NCBI GenBank assembly: GCA_026988125.1
Contig: JALSLU010000052.1
Location: 1-32,919 of the forward strand
DNA length: 32,919 nucleotides
Origin: Sulfurospirillum sp.
Lineage (GTDB): Bacteria; Campylobacterota; Campylobacteria; Campylobacterales; Sulfurospirillaceae
Direction of reading: 5' to 3'
The translations under genes were made by a program, and so were the position numbers. Of the stretch, positions 18,769 to 28,659 are shown piece after piece (positions within the stretch are counted from its first letter, which is position 1; the number at the start of each line of letters is the position of its first letter). A model generated the notes under the pieces. The model was not told the origin of the DNA. It did not search any database and worked only from the letters and a program-made list of their open reading frames with translations.

Positions 18769-19415
18769 AATTTTCCTACCATCTTTATCAAATCTTTGGG
18801 AGTATCTACTATGTAGTCTGCTCCACTCTCAATCAAAACACTTTTTTCTCTAAAGCCCCAAGCTACCCCAATGGAGCGCATATCTGCTCTTTTTGCACAC
18901 TCTACATCTATCTCAGTATCTCCTACAAATATGGCCTCATTTGGTTGTACTTGTAGCTCTTTTAGAATTTTAGTTACATTTGAAGGGTCTGGTTTTGGCT
19001 TCTTGCCCTCGCCTATGCCATATACTGCATCAAACTCCCACTCTCCTAGGTAGATGTATGCACATAGTTTTACAAAGCTATCTGGTTTGTTTGAGAGGAT
19101 TGCTAGTTTGTAGCCTTTGGTTTTTAAAAAGGTTAGAAGTTTATTAATTTCAGGATATATCTTTGTGTGAGATTTAAACTGTATTTTATAGTGTTTTTCA
19201 AAAATCTCTTTGGCTTTTGCATACTCTTTATCACTCAAATTTGACAGTAAATCTTTAAAGAGCTGAGATGAACCTTTGCCTACAATCCTTTTGTACTCAC
19301 TTAGCTCTAAAGGAGCCCTTTTGAACTCCTTTAAAACATGGTTGCAACTTATGGATATATCTTCAATGGTATCTAAAAGTGTACCATCTAAATCAAAGAT
19401 AAATGCCTTAAGCAT
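18765..19415 (-). CDS. HAD-family phosphatase, phosphoglycolate phosphatase-like
   Basis: A 216-residue cytoplasmic hydrolase. The nucleophile motif is [12 protein letters not shown] (Asp8, Asp10), motif II is AILSNKP, the lysine is in [10 protein letters not shown] and motif IV is [12 protein letters not shown]. These and the helical cap place it with Gph/PGP-type enzymes, though the substrate is not certain. The open frame extends 14 codons upstream, but the ATG at 19415 directly precedes the HAD nucleophile strand, the usual start. It overlaps the tkt stop by 8 bp. A phosphoglycolate role would fit a tkt neighbour, by inference only. Confidence 0.82.
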   Translation of the reverse strand: MLKAFIFDLDGTLLDTIEDISISCNHVLKEFKRAPLELSEYKRIVGKGSSQLFKDLLSNLSDKEYAKAKEIFEKHYKIQFKSHTKIYPEINKLLTFLKTKGYKLAILSNKPDSFVKLCAYIYLGEWEFDAVYGIGEGKKPKPDPSNVTKILKELQVQPNEAIFVGDTEIDVECAKRADMRSIGVAWGFREKSVLIESGADYIVDTPKDLIKMVGKL

Positions 19416-21366
19416 TGCAACTTTGTGTCTCTTTGTAAGTTGCTCCAACAAGCTCACACGCCTTTTTTACTATGTTTTCTATAGTAAATCCAAACTTCTC
19501 AAACAGCTTATCTGCAGGAGCACTCGCTCCAAATCTTTTCATAGATATAACTTCATTGGCAAATCTGTACCACTCTAGACCACTTCCTGCCTCTATAGCC
19601 AAAGCTTTTGTAGAGCTATCAACAACTCTATCTATATACTCTATATCTTGCTCAACAAAAAGATCAAAACATGGCACACTTACAATATTTGCTTTTACAC
19701 CTAATTTTTCAAGTTCACAAGCTGCTTGTAAAGCTAGATAAACTTCACTTCCACTAGCCATCAAAGTAAGAGCCGCTCCATCTCTTTTTGCTAAAAGATA
19801 GCCTCCATTTTGCACATCTCCATAGGCTCTATCATCTTTTAAGACTGTAAGCTTCTGGCGAGAGCAAACAAAAGCACTAGGTGCACTCATCTGCAAAGCT
19901 CTCTTCCAAGCCTTTACATTCTCACTAGCATCTGCTGGTCTCCAAAGATAGAAGTTTGGCATAGCTCTAAATTGGCTTAGCTGCTCAATTGGCTGGTGCG
20001 TTGGACCATCTTCCCCTACCCCAATGCTATCATGAGTCCAAACATAAAAGCTCTTCAAGCTCATTAGCGCACTCAATCTTGCTGCTGGTTTTAGGTAATC
20101 GCTAAAGATAAAAAATGTTGCACTAAAGGGGATAAATAGGCCATACAGGGCAAAAGAGTTAGCAATAGCAGCCATAGAGTGTTCTCTTATGCCAAAATGT
20201 ATGTTTCTTCCACAAGGAAAATCACCCATCCCTTTTAATTCACTCTTATTTGAAGGAGATAGATCTGCACTACCACCTATAAATCCCGGAACTGCTTTAG
20301 CTATAGCGTTTAAAATGGCTCCATTGCTATCTCTAGTTGCAACATTTTCTCCAGCTTTATACTCCGGATACTCAATCTTGCTAAAATCTGGATTTAAAAG
20401 TGCCTCTAAAAGCTCTTTTTGCTCACTGCTTAAATCATTTTCTACAACTTTTTTCCACTCATCTTCAGCCATGCTTCCCTTTTGGATTGCACACTCAAAT
20501 CTAGCCTTTACATCCTCAGGGATAAAAAACTCTCTATCTGGATCAAAACCAGCCTTTTTCTTCGCATTTTTGATCTCTTCTTCCCCTAAAGGAGCCCCGT
20601 GAGAGTGATGAGAGCCTTCTAGTTCACATGCACCTTTGGCTATGATGGTATCTGCAATAATCAAAAATGGCTTTGTTTGATTTTTTGCATTTTCTAAAAC
20701 TGCATTTATCTCATCAAAATTATGTCCATCAATCTTAGCAACACTCCAACCTTGAGCCTCAAATCTAAGCTTTACATCTTCACTCCAAGCGATGTTGGTC
20801 TCACCCTCAATGGTTATGTTGTTAGAATCATATATAACAACAAGATTGTCTAGCTCCAAGTGTCCTGCCAAACTACAAGCCTCGTAGCTAATCCCCTCTT
20901 GAAGGTCACCATCACCACACAAGCAGTAAACTTTGTGATCTATTACTTTAGCAGTGTTGCTATTTAAAACATTGCTTGCATACTTCGCTGCCATTGCAAA
21001 ACCAACAGCATTTGTTATACCTTGACCAAGAGGTCCTGTTGTGACTTCCACTCCAGGAACATCTAAAAACTCAGGATGACCGGGAGTCTTGCTACCCAAT
21101 TGTCTAAACTCTTTTAAATCTTCTAAACTTATATCATAGCCACTTAAGTGTAAAAATGAGTAAACCAAACTAGAGGCATGTCCTCCACTAAAAACTACTC
21201 TATCTCTATTGAGCCATTTTGGATTTTTTGGATTGTGCTTTAGGTGTCTGCTTAGAACTGTAACAATGTCTGCTAGCCCCATAGGAGCTCCTGGATGCCC
21301 ACTATTTGCTCTTTGAACCATATCTGCACACAAAAATCTTATGGTATCGGCTTGCTTTTGTAGCAT
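19408..21366 (-). CDS. tkt: transketolase
   Basis: Transketolase moves two-carbon units between sugar phosphates in the pentose phosphate pathway, using thiamine diphosphate. The roughly 652-residue protein has GHPGAPMG, the ThDP motif GDGDLQEGISYEA with NNITIEG, SGGHASSLVYS, the catalytic GIREHSM and the SIGVGEDGPTHQP loop. The start could be the GTG at 21381 or the ATG at 21366. The ATG is chosen because family members begin close to LxKQADTIRF and GGAAG lies 7 bases ahead. The 3' end overlaps the HAD gene. Confidence 0.96.
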   Translation of the reverse strand: MLQKQADTIRFLCADMVQRANSGHPGAPMGLADIVTVLSRHLKHNPKNPKWLNRDRVVFSGGHASSLVYSFLHLSGYDISLEDLKEFRQLGSKTPGHPEFLDVPGVEVTTGPLGQGITNAVGFAMAAKYASNVLNSNTAKVIDHKVYCLCGDGDLQEGISYEACSLAGHLELDNLVVIYDSNNITIEGETNIAWSEDVKLRFEAQGWSVAKIDGHNFDEINAVLENAKNQTKPFLIIADTIIAKGACELEGSHHSHGAPLGEEEIKNAKKKAGFDPDREFFIPEDVKARFECAIQKGSMAEDEWKKVVENDLSSEQKELLEALLNPDFSKIEYPEYKAGENVATRDSNGAILNAIAKAVPGFIGGSADLSPSNKSELKGMGDFPCGRNIHFGIREHSMAAIANSFALYGLFIPFSATFFIFSDYLKPAARLSALMSLKSFYVWTHDSIGVGEDGPTHQPIEQLSQFRAMPNFYLWRPADASENVKAWKRALQMSAPSAFVCSRQKLTVLKDDRAYGDVQNGGYLLAKRDGAALTLMASGSEVYLALQAACELEKLGVKANIVSVPCFDLFVEQDIEYIDRVVDSSTKALAIEAGSGLEWYRFANEVISMKRFGASAPADKLFEKFGFTIENIVKKACELVGATYKETQSCNA

Positions 21367-21384
21367 TTCTTTATCTTCCACTTT

Positions 21385-22230
21385 TTATCCTTTGAAGTAT
21401 TTGTTTATTATCTCTTTTAATTTTTTTGCTAAATTATCCTCTAGCGAATCTGCTTCACTTACTAACTCCTCGACCAAACCATCTCTATGCCCAATTGCCT
21501 CATCTAAGCCCAATAGATTTACAAAAGAGTTTTTATGTCCATCATTTAGAGTTGGCTTTCCAGCCTCTTTGCTTGAGCAGGTTGCATCTATGATGTCATC
21601 TTGAACTTGAAAAAGAAGACCTAACTTTAATCCAAAATCATAAAGTGTATCTAGCTCTTTTTTACCAAGCTCGCAAATCACACCACCCATAAGCAATGAA
21701 GCTGCTATAAGCTTTGCTGTTTTGTTGTAATGTAAAAATCTCAACTCCTCTAAGCTTAGTTTTTTATCTTCAAACTCACAATCAATTGCTTGACCTATAA
21801 TCATCCCCTCGATGCCGCCATCTCTAGCAAGTATAGAGACAAGCTTTATCTTTATCTCATCACTTAGAGGTGCATTTGCTAAAAGATAGAACGAGTGGGT
21901 ATTTAGTGCATCTCCAACAAGAGTAGCCGTCACCTCATCATAGACTACATGTAAAGTCGGCTCCCCTCTTCTCAAATCAGCATCATCCATACAAGGCAGA
22001 TCATCATGAATCAAAGAGTAGGTGTGTAGTAGCTCAATAGCTAATGCCACAGGGTATGAGTTTTTAACTAAAAGCGGATTTGAAGCCTCAACCACGCTTA
22101 AAAGCAATAGTGGTCTAAATCTCTTCCCTCCAGCTAATAGCATTTTTGACAAAGCGTCATTAAAATGTGGGTGAAAACTCTCAACTTTTGGTAAATTCTG
22201 TTTCAAATAACTTTCAAAATCTTCTAACAA
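21385..22230 (-). CDS. ispA: polyprenyl (farnesyl/geranylgeranyl) diphosphate synthase
   Basis: A trans-prenyltransferase of 281 residues that condenses isopentenyl diphosphate with allylic diphosphates. The two aspartate-rich motifs are present: HDDLPCMDDADLRRG (first) and QDDIID (second), as are GGKRFRPLL and HTYSLIHDD. Chain length is probably C15, as for IspA, because bulky residues lie just before the first motif, but this is inference. The start codon is TTG with AGGGG six bases upstream, at the end of the PDZ gene. In this phylum ispA next to tkt is a recurring arrangement. Confidence 0.92.
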   Translation of the reverse strand: MLEDFESYLKQNLPKVESFHPHFNDALSKMLLAGGKRFRPLLLLSVVEASNPLLVKNSYPVALAIELLHTYSLIHDDLPCMDDADLRRGEPTLHVVYDEVTATLVGDALNTHSFYLLANAPLSDEIKIKLVSILARDGGIEGMIIGQAIDCEFEDKKLSLEELRFLHYNKTAKLIAASLLMGGVICELGKKELDTLYDFGLKLGLLFQVQDDIIDATCSSKEAGKPTLNDGHKNSFVNLLGLDEAIGHRDGLVEELVSEADSLEDNLAKKLKEIINKYFKG

Positions 22231-22231
22231 A

Positions 22232-23236
22232 TCAAACCCCTAAATAAACAAAAAATTGAAAGTCATCCCTATCTATAAGCAATTCTATCTTTTTATCTCT
22301 ACTTTTCTTAAAATATTCTTTGATTTTTTCAACATTTTTAACTCTTTTACCATTAATGCTTAAAATCTTGTCTCCAACTCTCAAGCCAGATCTATATCCT
22401 AAATCTGTTTTTTTTAAATCAATTATTTTTAAATTTTTATCAAATTTTATTCCAAACTTTTTTGAGTAAAAACCACTATCAAGAAACCTATCTTTAACCT
22501 TTATATCTGATTCTATGAGTGCTTTGCCTCTAAAATACTTCACCTTCAATACCACACCTGGCTTTGAAAAGAGTATAGCCCTTCTTAGCTGCTTGATAGA
22601 GTTTAGCATTTTACCATTTATACTCACAATTCTATCTCCAACCTTCAAAGGCTGTTTATTATCAAGCACCTCTTTAACTACAAAGTTTTTTCCTATTTTT
22701 TTAAACTCTACTCCTATATCACCATACTTTATTATTCTTTCTTTACTATTTATAAGTCTCTTAATAAACTCACTTCCAACAAACTTTCCACCCTCTATAC
22801 CCAATCCATAAACATCGCAACATAAACAGGAGATTATACTACTGGGTGAAAGTTTTGCATTTGGAAGATATATGCTATCGTAAATATCATCACTTGTAGC
22901 ATAATTTCCTACATAAAGAGCATCCTCATCCATACCAGCTATCCACTCACCTATTTTTAACTTATTAGAGCTCCTTAGTTTGACAGCATTCAATGGCTCT
23001 TTTGAGCGAAATAGATATAGATTCAAAAGAGGATCATACTTTTCATACTTTCTTTTTGGTTTCGTTTTTAAATAGGCAACTGCTAAATATTTGGAAATAG
23101 CAACAGCTTTTATATTGCCAAAATATACGAAAGATTTTAAATTTTTTTTATAGCACTGCTTAAAATCAGGATATGTAAAACTAACTCCATAAGAAGTAGA
23201 AAAAAACAAAGCAATAGAGAGAAGCAACTTTAACAT
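22232..23236 (-). CDS. periplasmic protein with two PDZ domains
   Basis: A 334-residue exported protein with a signal sequence (MLKLLLSIALFFSTSYG). The N-terminal half (to about 165) is of unrecognised type and includes an odd Cys cluster SCLCCDVYGLG. Two PDZ domains follow, each with the same core: LKVGDRIVSINGKML near 197-211 and LRVGDKILSINGKRV near 285-299. There is no protease triad, so it is more likely a binding or scaffold protein than a DegP-type protease. It sits 3 bp after ybaB and directly before ispA. Confidence 0.8.
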   Translation of the reverse strand: MLKLLLSIALFFSTSYGVSFTYPDFKQCYKKNLKSFVYFGNIKAVAISKYLAVAYLKTKPKRKYEKYDPLLNLYLFRSKEPLNAVKLRSSNKLKIGEWIAGMDEDALYVGNYATSDDIYDSIYLPNAKLSPSSIISCLCCDVYGLGIEGGKFVGSEFIKRLINSKERIIKYGDIGVEFKKIGKNFVVKEVLDNKQPLKVGDRIVSINGKMLNSIKQLRRAILFSKPGVVLKVKYFRGKALIESDIKVKDRFLDSGFYSKKFGIKFDKNLKIIDLKKTDLGYRSGLRVGDKILSINGKRVKNVEKIKEYFKKSRDKKIELLIDRDDFQFFVYLGV

Positions 23237-23239
23237 TAA

Positions 23240-23557
23240 TTATCCTTGTGAACCTAAACCCCCCATGCTTGAAAACATCTTGGCAGCAGAGAGTTTTTTA
23301 TTGTCTTCAACCATCTTTATGGCATCATTAATAGCGCTTATCAAAAGAATTTGTAAAGACTCCTTATCTTCTAGGAGCGAATCATCTATAGTAATGTCAT
23401 TTATTTCACCTTCACCATTTATCTTAACACTCACCAAACCTCCACCACTTTTTGCAACAAATTCTAAATTTTTTGCCTCTTCTTGCAACTTTTGTGCATT
23501 CTTCTGAACCTCTTGCAACATCTCACCCATTTTTGAAAAATCTATATTATCAAACAT
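23240..23557 (-). CDS. YbaB/EbfC-family nucleoid-associated protein
   Basis: A 105-residue DNA-binding protein of the YbaB/EbfC family, a dimer of tweezer shape known to bind DNA and compact the nucleoid. The amphipathic N-terminal helix ([20 protein letters not shown]), the central strands around [20 protein letters not shown], and the C-terminal helix are all recognisable. Length is normal. Its ATG overlaps the panD stop by 8 bp, so expression is coupled to panD. Unlike in Escherichia coli, it is not next to dnaX or recR. Confidence 0.93.
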   Translation of the reverse strand: MFDNIDFSKMGEMLQEVQKNAQKLQEEAKNLEFVAKSGGGLVSVKINGEGEINDITIDDSLLEDKESLQILLISAINDAIKMVEDNKKLSAAKMFSSMGGLGSQG

Positions 23558-23915
23558 AATCTCTTACTTCTTCAATTGAATTTTTTTCATCTACTAAAAC
23601 TATATATGGTTTAAACTTACTTCTCTCGTCTTGTGTCATATTTGCATATGCAATTATAATCACTCTATCTCCAATTTGTGCTTTTCTAGCTGCTGCTCCA
23701 TTTAGGCATATCTCTTTTTTACCATATTCGCCTTCAATAACATATGTAGAAAATCTCTCTGCATTATTTATATTGACAATCTCTACTTTTTGACCTACAA
23801 CTAACTTTGCCGCATCCATCAACTCTTTATCTATTGTAACTGAACCTACATAATTCAAATTTGCATTTGTTACTACAGCTCTGTGAATTTTACTATATAA
23901 CATTTCAAATGTCAT
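23550..23915 (-). CDS. panD: aspartate 1-decarboxylase (pyruvoyl enzyme)
   Basis: PanD decarboxylates aspartate to beta-alanine for pantothenate and coenzyme A synthesis. The proenzyme is cleaved between Gly24 and Ser25 to make the pyruvoyl cofactor; here [10 protein letters not shown] supplies that Gly-Ser. [19 protein letters not shown] is also typical. The ATG at 23915 is preferred over the TTG one codon earlier, since it gives the standard numbering and has AGGA six bases upstream. panB and panC are not in the window. Confidence 0.95.
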   Translation of the reverse strand: MTFEMLYSKIHRAVVTNANLNYVGSVTIDKELMDAAKLVVGQKVEIVNINNAERFSTYVIEGEYGKKEICLNGAAARKAQIGDRVIIIAYANMTQDERSKFKPYIVLVDEKNSIEEVRDYV

Positions 23916-23934
23916 CAATCATCCTATTTTGATT

Positions 23935-24306
23935 TTATGCCATTTGTTCCATAGCATCTTTTGGATTTATTGGCTCATCCCAAAACTCCTTTGGAATCAA
24001 AAACTCCTCAACAGGAATACCATTTAAGATATGCTCATCTATAATTCTATCTATTTTTTCCTTAGTTAGTCCAATATACATATAGTGCCCTGGCTCGACC
24101 AACATAACTGGTCCCATTTGACATCTACCTAAGCAAGATGTTCTTATGGGTAAAACTGTCGTTGTTACTCCCATACTCATAAGCTTATTAGACATGTATT
24201 GATAAAGCTCTCTTGTTTGCTCATTAACACAACTAGGTTTTGGCATACCAGGAGGTGAACTCTGCTCACATTTAAAAATATAAAATGCAGGTTGTGGAAA
24301 TCCCAT
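23935..24306 (-). CDS. thioredoxin-fold [2Fe-2S] ferredoxin domain protein
   Basis: A 123-residue cytoplasmic protein with the thioredoxin-like [2Fe-2S] ferredoxin pattern: Cys13, Cys26, Cys58 and Cys62 in a C-x12-C-x31-C-x3-C arrangement, the last two in TSCLGRCQMGP. Such proteins are related to the NuoE-type domain and to Shethna-type ferredoxins. Its electron partner is unknown. It is the first gene of the packed run that continues with panD. A weak -10-like TAAAAT is at 24344-24339 in the 78-bp upstream gap. Confidence 0.85.
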   Translation of the reverse strand: MGFPQPAFYIFKCEQSSPPGMPKPSCVNEQTRELYQYMSNKLMSMGVTTTVLPIRTSCLGRCQMGPVMLVEPGHYMYIGLTKEKIDRIIDEHILNGIPVEEFLIPKEFWDEPINPKDAMEQMA

Positions 24307-24384
24307 AACTGATCCTTTCTAATACAAAATTTGTCCGAATTTTACCTAAAACAGATAGATTTTAGCTGAAAATTAATTAAAAAG

Positions 24385-26484
24385 TTAAAAAATCTTCTGT
24401 GAAGGTTTAAAAAAGTAATACCCTTGAGCATATTTAACATCAAGCTCTTTTAAAATTTGACAAATTTTTTCATTTTCTACAAACTCTGCAACAACCTCTA
24501 TGCCAGACTCTTTAGCAAATTGACTTATAAGTGAGACAATCCTTTTTGAACTTTCATCAGTATCTATATGTTTTATAAGGCTTCCATCTATTTTTAAGAA
24601 ATCTATATCTAAATTCAAAAGATGCTCAAAATTTGAATATCCACTTCCAAAATCATCTATGGCAACTTTTGCTCCCCTAGCCTTAACAAATTCTATAAAC
24701 AGTTTTATCTCATTATAATCATCTATAGCTTCACTCTCTAGCAATTCAAAAGTTATTTTATCAAAAATATAACTATTTTTTATAGAAATCTCTTCTAAGT
24801 ATGCGATAATTTTTTCATCCAATATATCCTCTATGGAGAAATTAATACTAAAATTCAAATTTTTATATGCACTAAACTCTTTTATAGATTTTTTTAAAAT
24901 TGCCATAGTAATACTGTAGTACATTTTATTGTCTTTTGCAATTTGCAAATATGGAAATATTGTTTCAACTCTACCATCTTCATGCAAAACTCTAGCTAAT
25001 ACCTCATACTTTTCTATCTCTTTTGTCTCTATATTTACAATAGGTTGATAAAAAGGTATAACTCTGTTATACTTTATTGCATCATATAAAATTTTACTCT
25101 TATTTATGTTATTTTCAATCTCCTTAGCTCTATTATACTCTTCGCTATACTGCATACACTTAAGTCTATGAGAATCTTTCGCAACCCTAAGAGCAATATC
25201 AGCTTTTTCAAAATACGGACTTGAATCACTTATACCTATACATACACTAACTTTAAATTTTAGATTTTCAACTTCTATTTCATTATTTTCAAACCATTCA
25301 ACTATTTTTCTCGATAGGTTCGAGTAAATTAAGTCTCTATTTTTTTCACTACTGATTAGTATTCCAAAATCATCTGCACCAAGTCTGTATATATTTGCCC
25401 CATAAGAGGTAGTCTGCTTCTTTAGTATCTCTCCAACCTTTTTTAAAGTTAAATCTCCAATTTTTGTTCCGTAGTACTCATTTATCTGTTTAAATTTATT
25501 TATATTTACTAAATATAAAACATCTTTACCACTACTTTTTTCTATATCTTTTTCATATTTGTATCTGTTATAAAGTCCAGTTAAAATATCGGTTTTTATA
25601 GACTTTTTTAATTTATCAGAAACCCTTTTTAGTTTTAAGTTCTCCCTATCTATTCTAGAAAAAAGAAAAATCACAAAGAGTGTATAAAAAATCACAAGTC
25701 CAATAATTAAAACAAAAACATAATTTACATTTTTTAATGTTTTTAAGTTTTTATTAAAAAAATTATTATTTATTTCAGCAAGAGTCACTAGTGTATGTTC
25801 GTGAGTTATCTTTTTTAATAAGTCTTTATATATAGGAAATTTTTCATATATCATTTTTAAATGGGCGACTATATTTTTATTAATCTTCTCTTGTCCTTTG
25901 TCATGAAATTTAAAATTTTCAAGCTTATCAATATTCTCCTTTTCAATAAAATTTTTCAGGGAGTTTTTACTAAGAAATATGTTTGATATTGTACTAATCA
26001 AAGAGTGAATGTACTCTACAGGAAACTTATTTTCACCACTCATATGTTCTTTAGGAAACTTTGAAATGGAGTAAAGTAAAAAGGTATTAGAGTTTTTTAT
26101 CGTACTATTTATGCTATTGAACTCATATATCATCTCAATTTTTTTATCTATATTTACAGCGTAATCATTTTTAAATTTTTTATACAAAGAACCATAATTC
26201 TTTTTAAAAAACTCATTTTTTTCTAATTTAGAAATTTCATCTTTTAAATCACTTATACTTCTAACCAAATCATCATTATTGCTATACAAAAATATAGTAG
26301 ATTCTAAAAATATATAATTTAAATTTATCTCTTTATGTCCAATTTTATCTAAACTTAATTGAACTTTATTGCTATTATAAAAGTAGCCCTCTCTTTGATT
26401 ATAAAAAATAACCAACAAAGTTACAATTAATATACCTACTAATAAAAAAACTATAGATTTTTTATTAAAAATAGTTCTACTCAT
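24385..26484 (-). CDS. membrane sensor with degenerate GGDEF and EAL c-di-GMP phosphodiesterase domains
   Basis: About 699 residues. Two membrane helices (near 9-30 and 254-276) flank a roughly 220-residue helical periplasmic sensor region. A GGDEF-like domain follows, but its signature is GADDF (about 369-373) and the metal-site segment reads VNINKFKQIN, with Asn where an Asp is expected. The EAL domain begins EVLARVLHEDG; ITFELLESE, AIDDFGSGYSNF, DFLKIDGS, VVAEFVE and AQGYYF are all present. It is therefore probably a c-di-GMP phosphodiesterase with a regulatory GGDEF. The ATG at 26484 is chosen because AGGG is about six bases upstream; it overlaps the peroxidase stop by 8 bp. Confidence 0.85.
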   Translation of the reverse strand: MSRTIFNKKSIVFLLVGILIVTLLVIFYNQREGYFYNSNKVQLSLDKIGHKEINLNYIFLESTIFLYSNNDDLVRSISDLKDEISKLEKNEFFKKNYGSLYKKFKNDYAVNIDKKIEMIYEFNSINSTIKNSNTFLLYSISKFPKEHMSGENKFPVEYIHSLISTISNIFLSKNSLKNFIEKENIDKLENFKFHDKGQEKINKNIVAHLKMIYEKFPIYKDLLKKITHEHTLVTLAEINNNFFNKNLKTLKNVNYVFVLIIGLVIFYTLFVIFLFSRIDRENLKLKRVSDKLKKSIKTDILTGLYNRYKYEKDIEKSSGKDVLYLVNINKFKQINEYYGTKIGDLTLKKVGEILKKQTTSYGANIYRLGADDFGILISSEKNRDLIYSNLSRKIVEWFENNEIEVENLKFKVSVCIGISDSSPYFEKADIALRVAKDSHRLKCMQYSEEYNRAKEIENNINKSKILYDAIKYNRVIPFYQPIVNIETKEIEKYEVLARVLHEDGRVETIFPYLQIAKDNKMYYSITMAILKKSIKEFSAYKNLNFSINFSIEDILDEKIIAYLEEISIKNSYIFDKITFELLESEAIDDYNEIKLFIEFVKARGAKVAIDDFGSGYSNFEHLLNLDIDFLKIDGSLIKHIDTDESSKRIVSLISQFAKESGIEVVAEFVENEKICQILKELDVKYAQGYYFFKPSQKIF

Positions 26485-27382
26485 CTTCATCCCTATATAA
26501 AATTTCACCTGTTAAAGTTTTTAAAAATGCCTCAATATTTTCTACCTCTTCCTTATCCAATGGAAAGCCTAGATTAAAATGAGCCATCTTAATAATAGCA
26601 TCTTTTAAAGTTTTAGAACTGCCATTATGAAAATATGGTGCAGTTAAAGCTATATTTCTCAAAGTTGGAACTTTAAATACGCACCTATCTATCTCTTTTT
26701 TAGTTATGCTAAATTTATCTCCAACACAATCTTCAAACTTATAAATAGTACCAATTTTCTGAAATGAGTTTCCCCCCATATTTATTCCGTTGTGGCATGT
26801 AATACAGCCTATTTTCTTAAAAAGCTTATATCCATCTCTCTCTTTTTTAGAGAGTTTTACCTCATCTCTTAAAAACTTATCAAATTTTGAGTCTGGAGTT
26901 ATAAGTGATTTTACAAATTCTGAAATTGCATCCAATACATCTTTATACTCAATATACTCTTTATTAAAAAGTTTTTTATATTTTGAAGTATAATTTATCC
27001 TTTTTTCAATCAAAGACCTACTCATAGCCATTTCAATTGGATTATGAAAAGTATCATCTAGCTGTTTTTGAAGAGTATCTACTCTTCCATTCCAAAATTG
27101 TCTAAAATTAAAAATTGAGTTTAAAACAGTTGGGGTATTTATATCGTCTATTTGATTTTTAACTCCTATAGATTTAGCTCTATTATCTGCCCAACCATAC
27201 TTTGGATTGTGACAACTAGCACAACTTAAACTCTTATCATAGGATAATGCTTTATCAAAAAATAGCTCCTTTCCTGCCAAAGCTAACTCATTATTTATAT
27301 CAATTTTTCTGGGAATTGGAGTTGTTAGATCTCCAGCAAATACAAAACCTACCAAAGTCAAAATCAAGATTACTTTTTTCAT
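26477..27382 (-). CDS. di-heme cytochrome c peroxidase-family protein
   Basis: A 301-residue periplasmic protein with a signal sequence ending near FAG. It has two cytochrome c motifs, CASCH (54-58) and CITCH (193-197), and conserved family segments FNFRQFWNGRV, FHNPIEMAMS, FKVPTLRNIALTAPYFHNGS. The family reduces hydrogen peroxide with electrons from c-type cytochromes; MauG-like oxidases share the fold. It is slightly short for the family. The start overlaps the murE stop by 4 bp, and it is followed by the EAL protein, whose sensor region also lies in the periplasm. Confidence 0.9.
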   Translation of the reverse strand: MKKVILILTLVGFVFAGDLTTPIPRKIDINNELALAGKELFFDKALSYDKSLSCASCHNPKYGWADNRAKSIGVKNQIDDINTPTVLNSIFNFRQFWNGRVDTLQKQLDDTFHNPIEMAMSRSLIEKRINYTSKYKKLFNKEYIEYKDVLDAISEFVKSLITPDSKFDKFLRDEVKLSKKERDGYKLFKKIGCITCHNGINMGGNSFQKIGTIYKFEDCVGDKFSITKKEIDRCVFKVPTLRNIALTAPYFHNGSSKTLKDAIIKMAHFNLGFPLDKEEVENIEAFLKTLTGEILYRDEDE

Positions 27383-28659
27383 AGCATACCCCTTACAACC
27401 TCTTTGTCACTAAAAGGCAATTTATCACCCCTAATTTCTTGAAATGCTTCATCTCCCTTTCCAAGTATTAAAAGCACTTCACTCTCTTTTTGCATCTTTA
27501 ATGCTAACTTAATAGCGTCCTTTCTATCTTCTTGCACAAAAAGATTCTCTTTTGAATTTATACCTTCCAAAATATCCTTTATAATGTCATCTGGGTTTTC
27601 ACTTCTTGGATTATCACTAGTTATTATTACCTTTTTTGCATATCTTCTAGCAATTTCACCCATTTTTGCTCTTTTTGTTTTATCTCTGTCTCCGCCTGCT
27701 CCAAAAACAACTACTAAATCTCTACCTTTTAAAGATTCAAAAACTTTTTTCATACCATCTGGAGTATGTGCAAAATCTACAATTACTAAAGGATTATGAC
27801 TCACAATTTCCATACGCCCCTCAACACCAGCAAAATTTGCAACAACATCACATATAGTTTCTAAGTCTGAAATTTTAAGTAGATCTACCGCAGCTAAACT
27901 AGCGGTTAAATTGTATAGATTAAACACCCCATATAATGATGAACTAAACTCATATAATTTATCAATCTTTTGTAAAACGGCTTCTATTCCATCTTTTATG
28001 CTATAAGCAACAATCTTATATGTTGCAGGATTTTCCAAACCATAAGTGTAACAATTTTTTGGATTAAATCTTATTTTTTTATCATCTTTATTAATAAGTT
28101 TTAAAGACTCATCTGAAAAAAAACTACTCTTTATAGAAATATAGTTTTCCAAAGTTTTATGAAAATCTAAATGATCTTGAGTAAGATTTGTAAAAACCTT
28201 TAAATAAAACACTAAACCTTCAACTCTTTTTTGAGCAATTGCATGTGAGCTAACCTCCATTACAAAATATTCACAGCCACTATCCATTGCAACTTTAAGA
28301 TTATTAATCGTCTCAAGTATAGAAGGAGTAGTCAATCCTTTTTTTGCAACTCTCTTATCGTTTACAAAACAACCTCTAGTGCCTTGTAATCCAACTTTTT
28401 TACCTAAATCTAAAATAATTGAATATATACATGCAGCTGTTGTAGTTTTACCATTTGTACCAGTAATGCCTATGATTTTTATCTTTTTATCAATACCAAA
28501 AAGCTCTATTAATTCCTTGGGGGTTAAAATTTTACAATTTTTGAAATCATGAAAATACTTTTTATTCTGTTGTGTTAGCAAAAAAGCGGAACTTGAATCA
28601 ATCTCATTAGTATTATCAGTTACATATGAAAACTCTGGATTATCTACTGCTATCTTCAC
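27379..28659 (-). CDS. murE: UDP-N-acetylmuramoyl-tripeptide (meso-DAP) ligase
   Basis: MurE adds the third amino acid to the peptidoglycan stem peptide. The 426-residue product has the ATP loop GITGTNGKTTTAA, VSSHAIAQKRVEG, and the meso-diaminopimelate signature DNPRSENPD, so the product is DAP-type peptidoglycan. The N-terminal domain is short, as in Campylobacter MurE as I recall it. The start is GTG with only weak ribosome binding sequence, inside the last 20 bp of the upstream gene, which points to translational coupling. Confidence 0.95.
   Translation of the reverse strand: MKIAVDNPEFSYVTDNTNEIDSSSAFLLTQQNKKYFHDFKNCKILTPKELIELFGIDKKIKIIGITGTNGKTTTAACIYSIILDLGKKVGLQGTRGCFVNDKRVAKKGLTTPSILETINNLKVAMDSGCEYFVMEVSSHAIAQKRVEGLVFYLKVFTNLTQDHLDFHKTLENYISIKSSFFSDESLKLINKDDKKIRFNPKNCYTYGLENPATYKIVAYSIKDGIEAVLQKIDKLYEFSSSLYGVFNLYNLTASLAAVDLLKISDLETICDVVANFAGVEGRMEIVSHNPLVIVDFAHTPDGMKKVFESLKGRDLVVVFGAGGDRDKTKRAKMGEIARRYAKKVIITSDNPRSENPDDIIKDILEGINSKENLFVQEDRKDAIKLALKMQKESEVLLILGKGDEAFQEIRGDKLPFSDKEVVRGML

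Noticed and set aside
19416-19457. 14-codon upstream extension of the HAD phosphatase
   Set aside because: It would lengthen the overlap with tkt to 50 bp, and the family starts a few residues before the DLDGT motif, as the ATG at 19415 gives.
20189-20602. 137-codon plus-strand ORF within tkt
   Set aside because: Complement of a strongly conserved transketolase region; no independent coding evidence.
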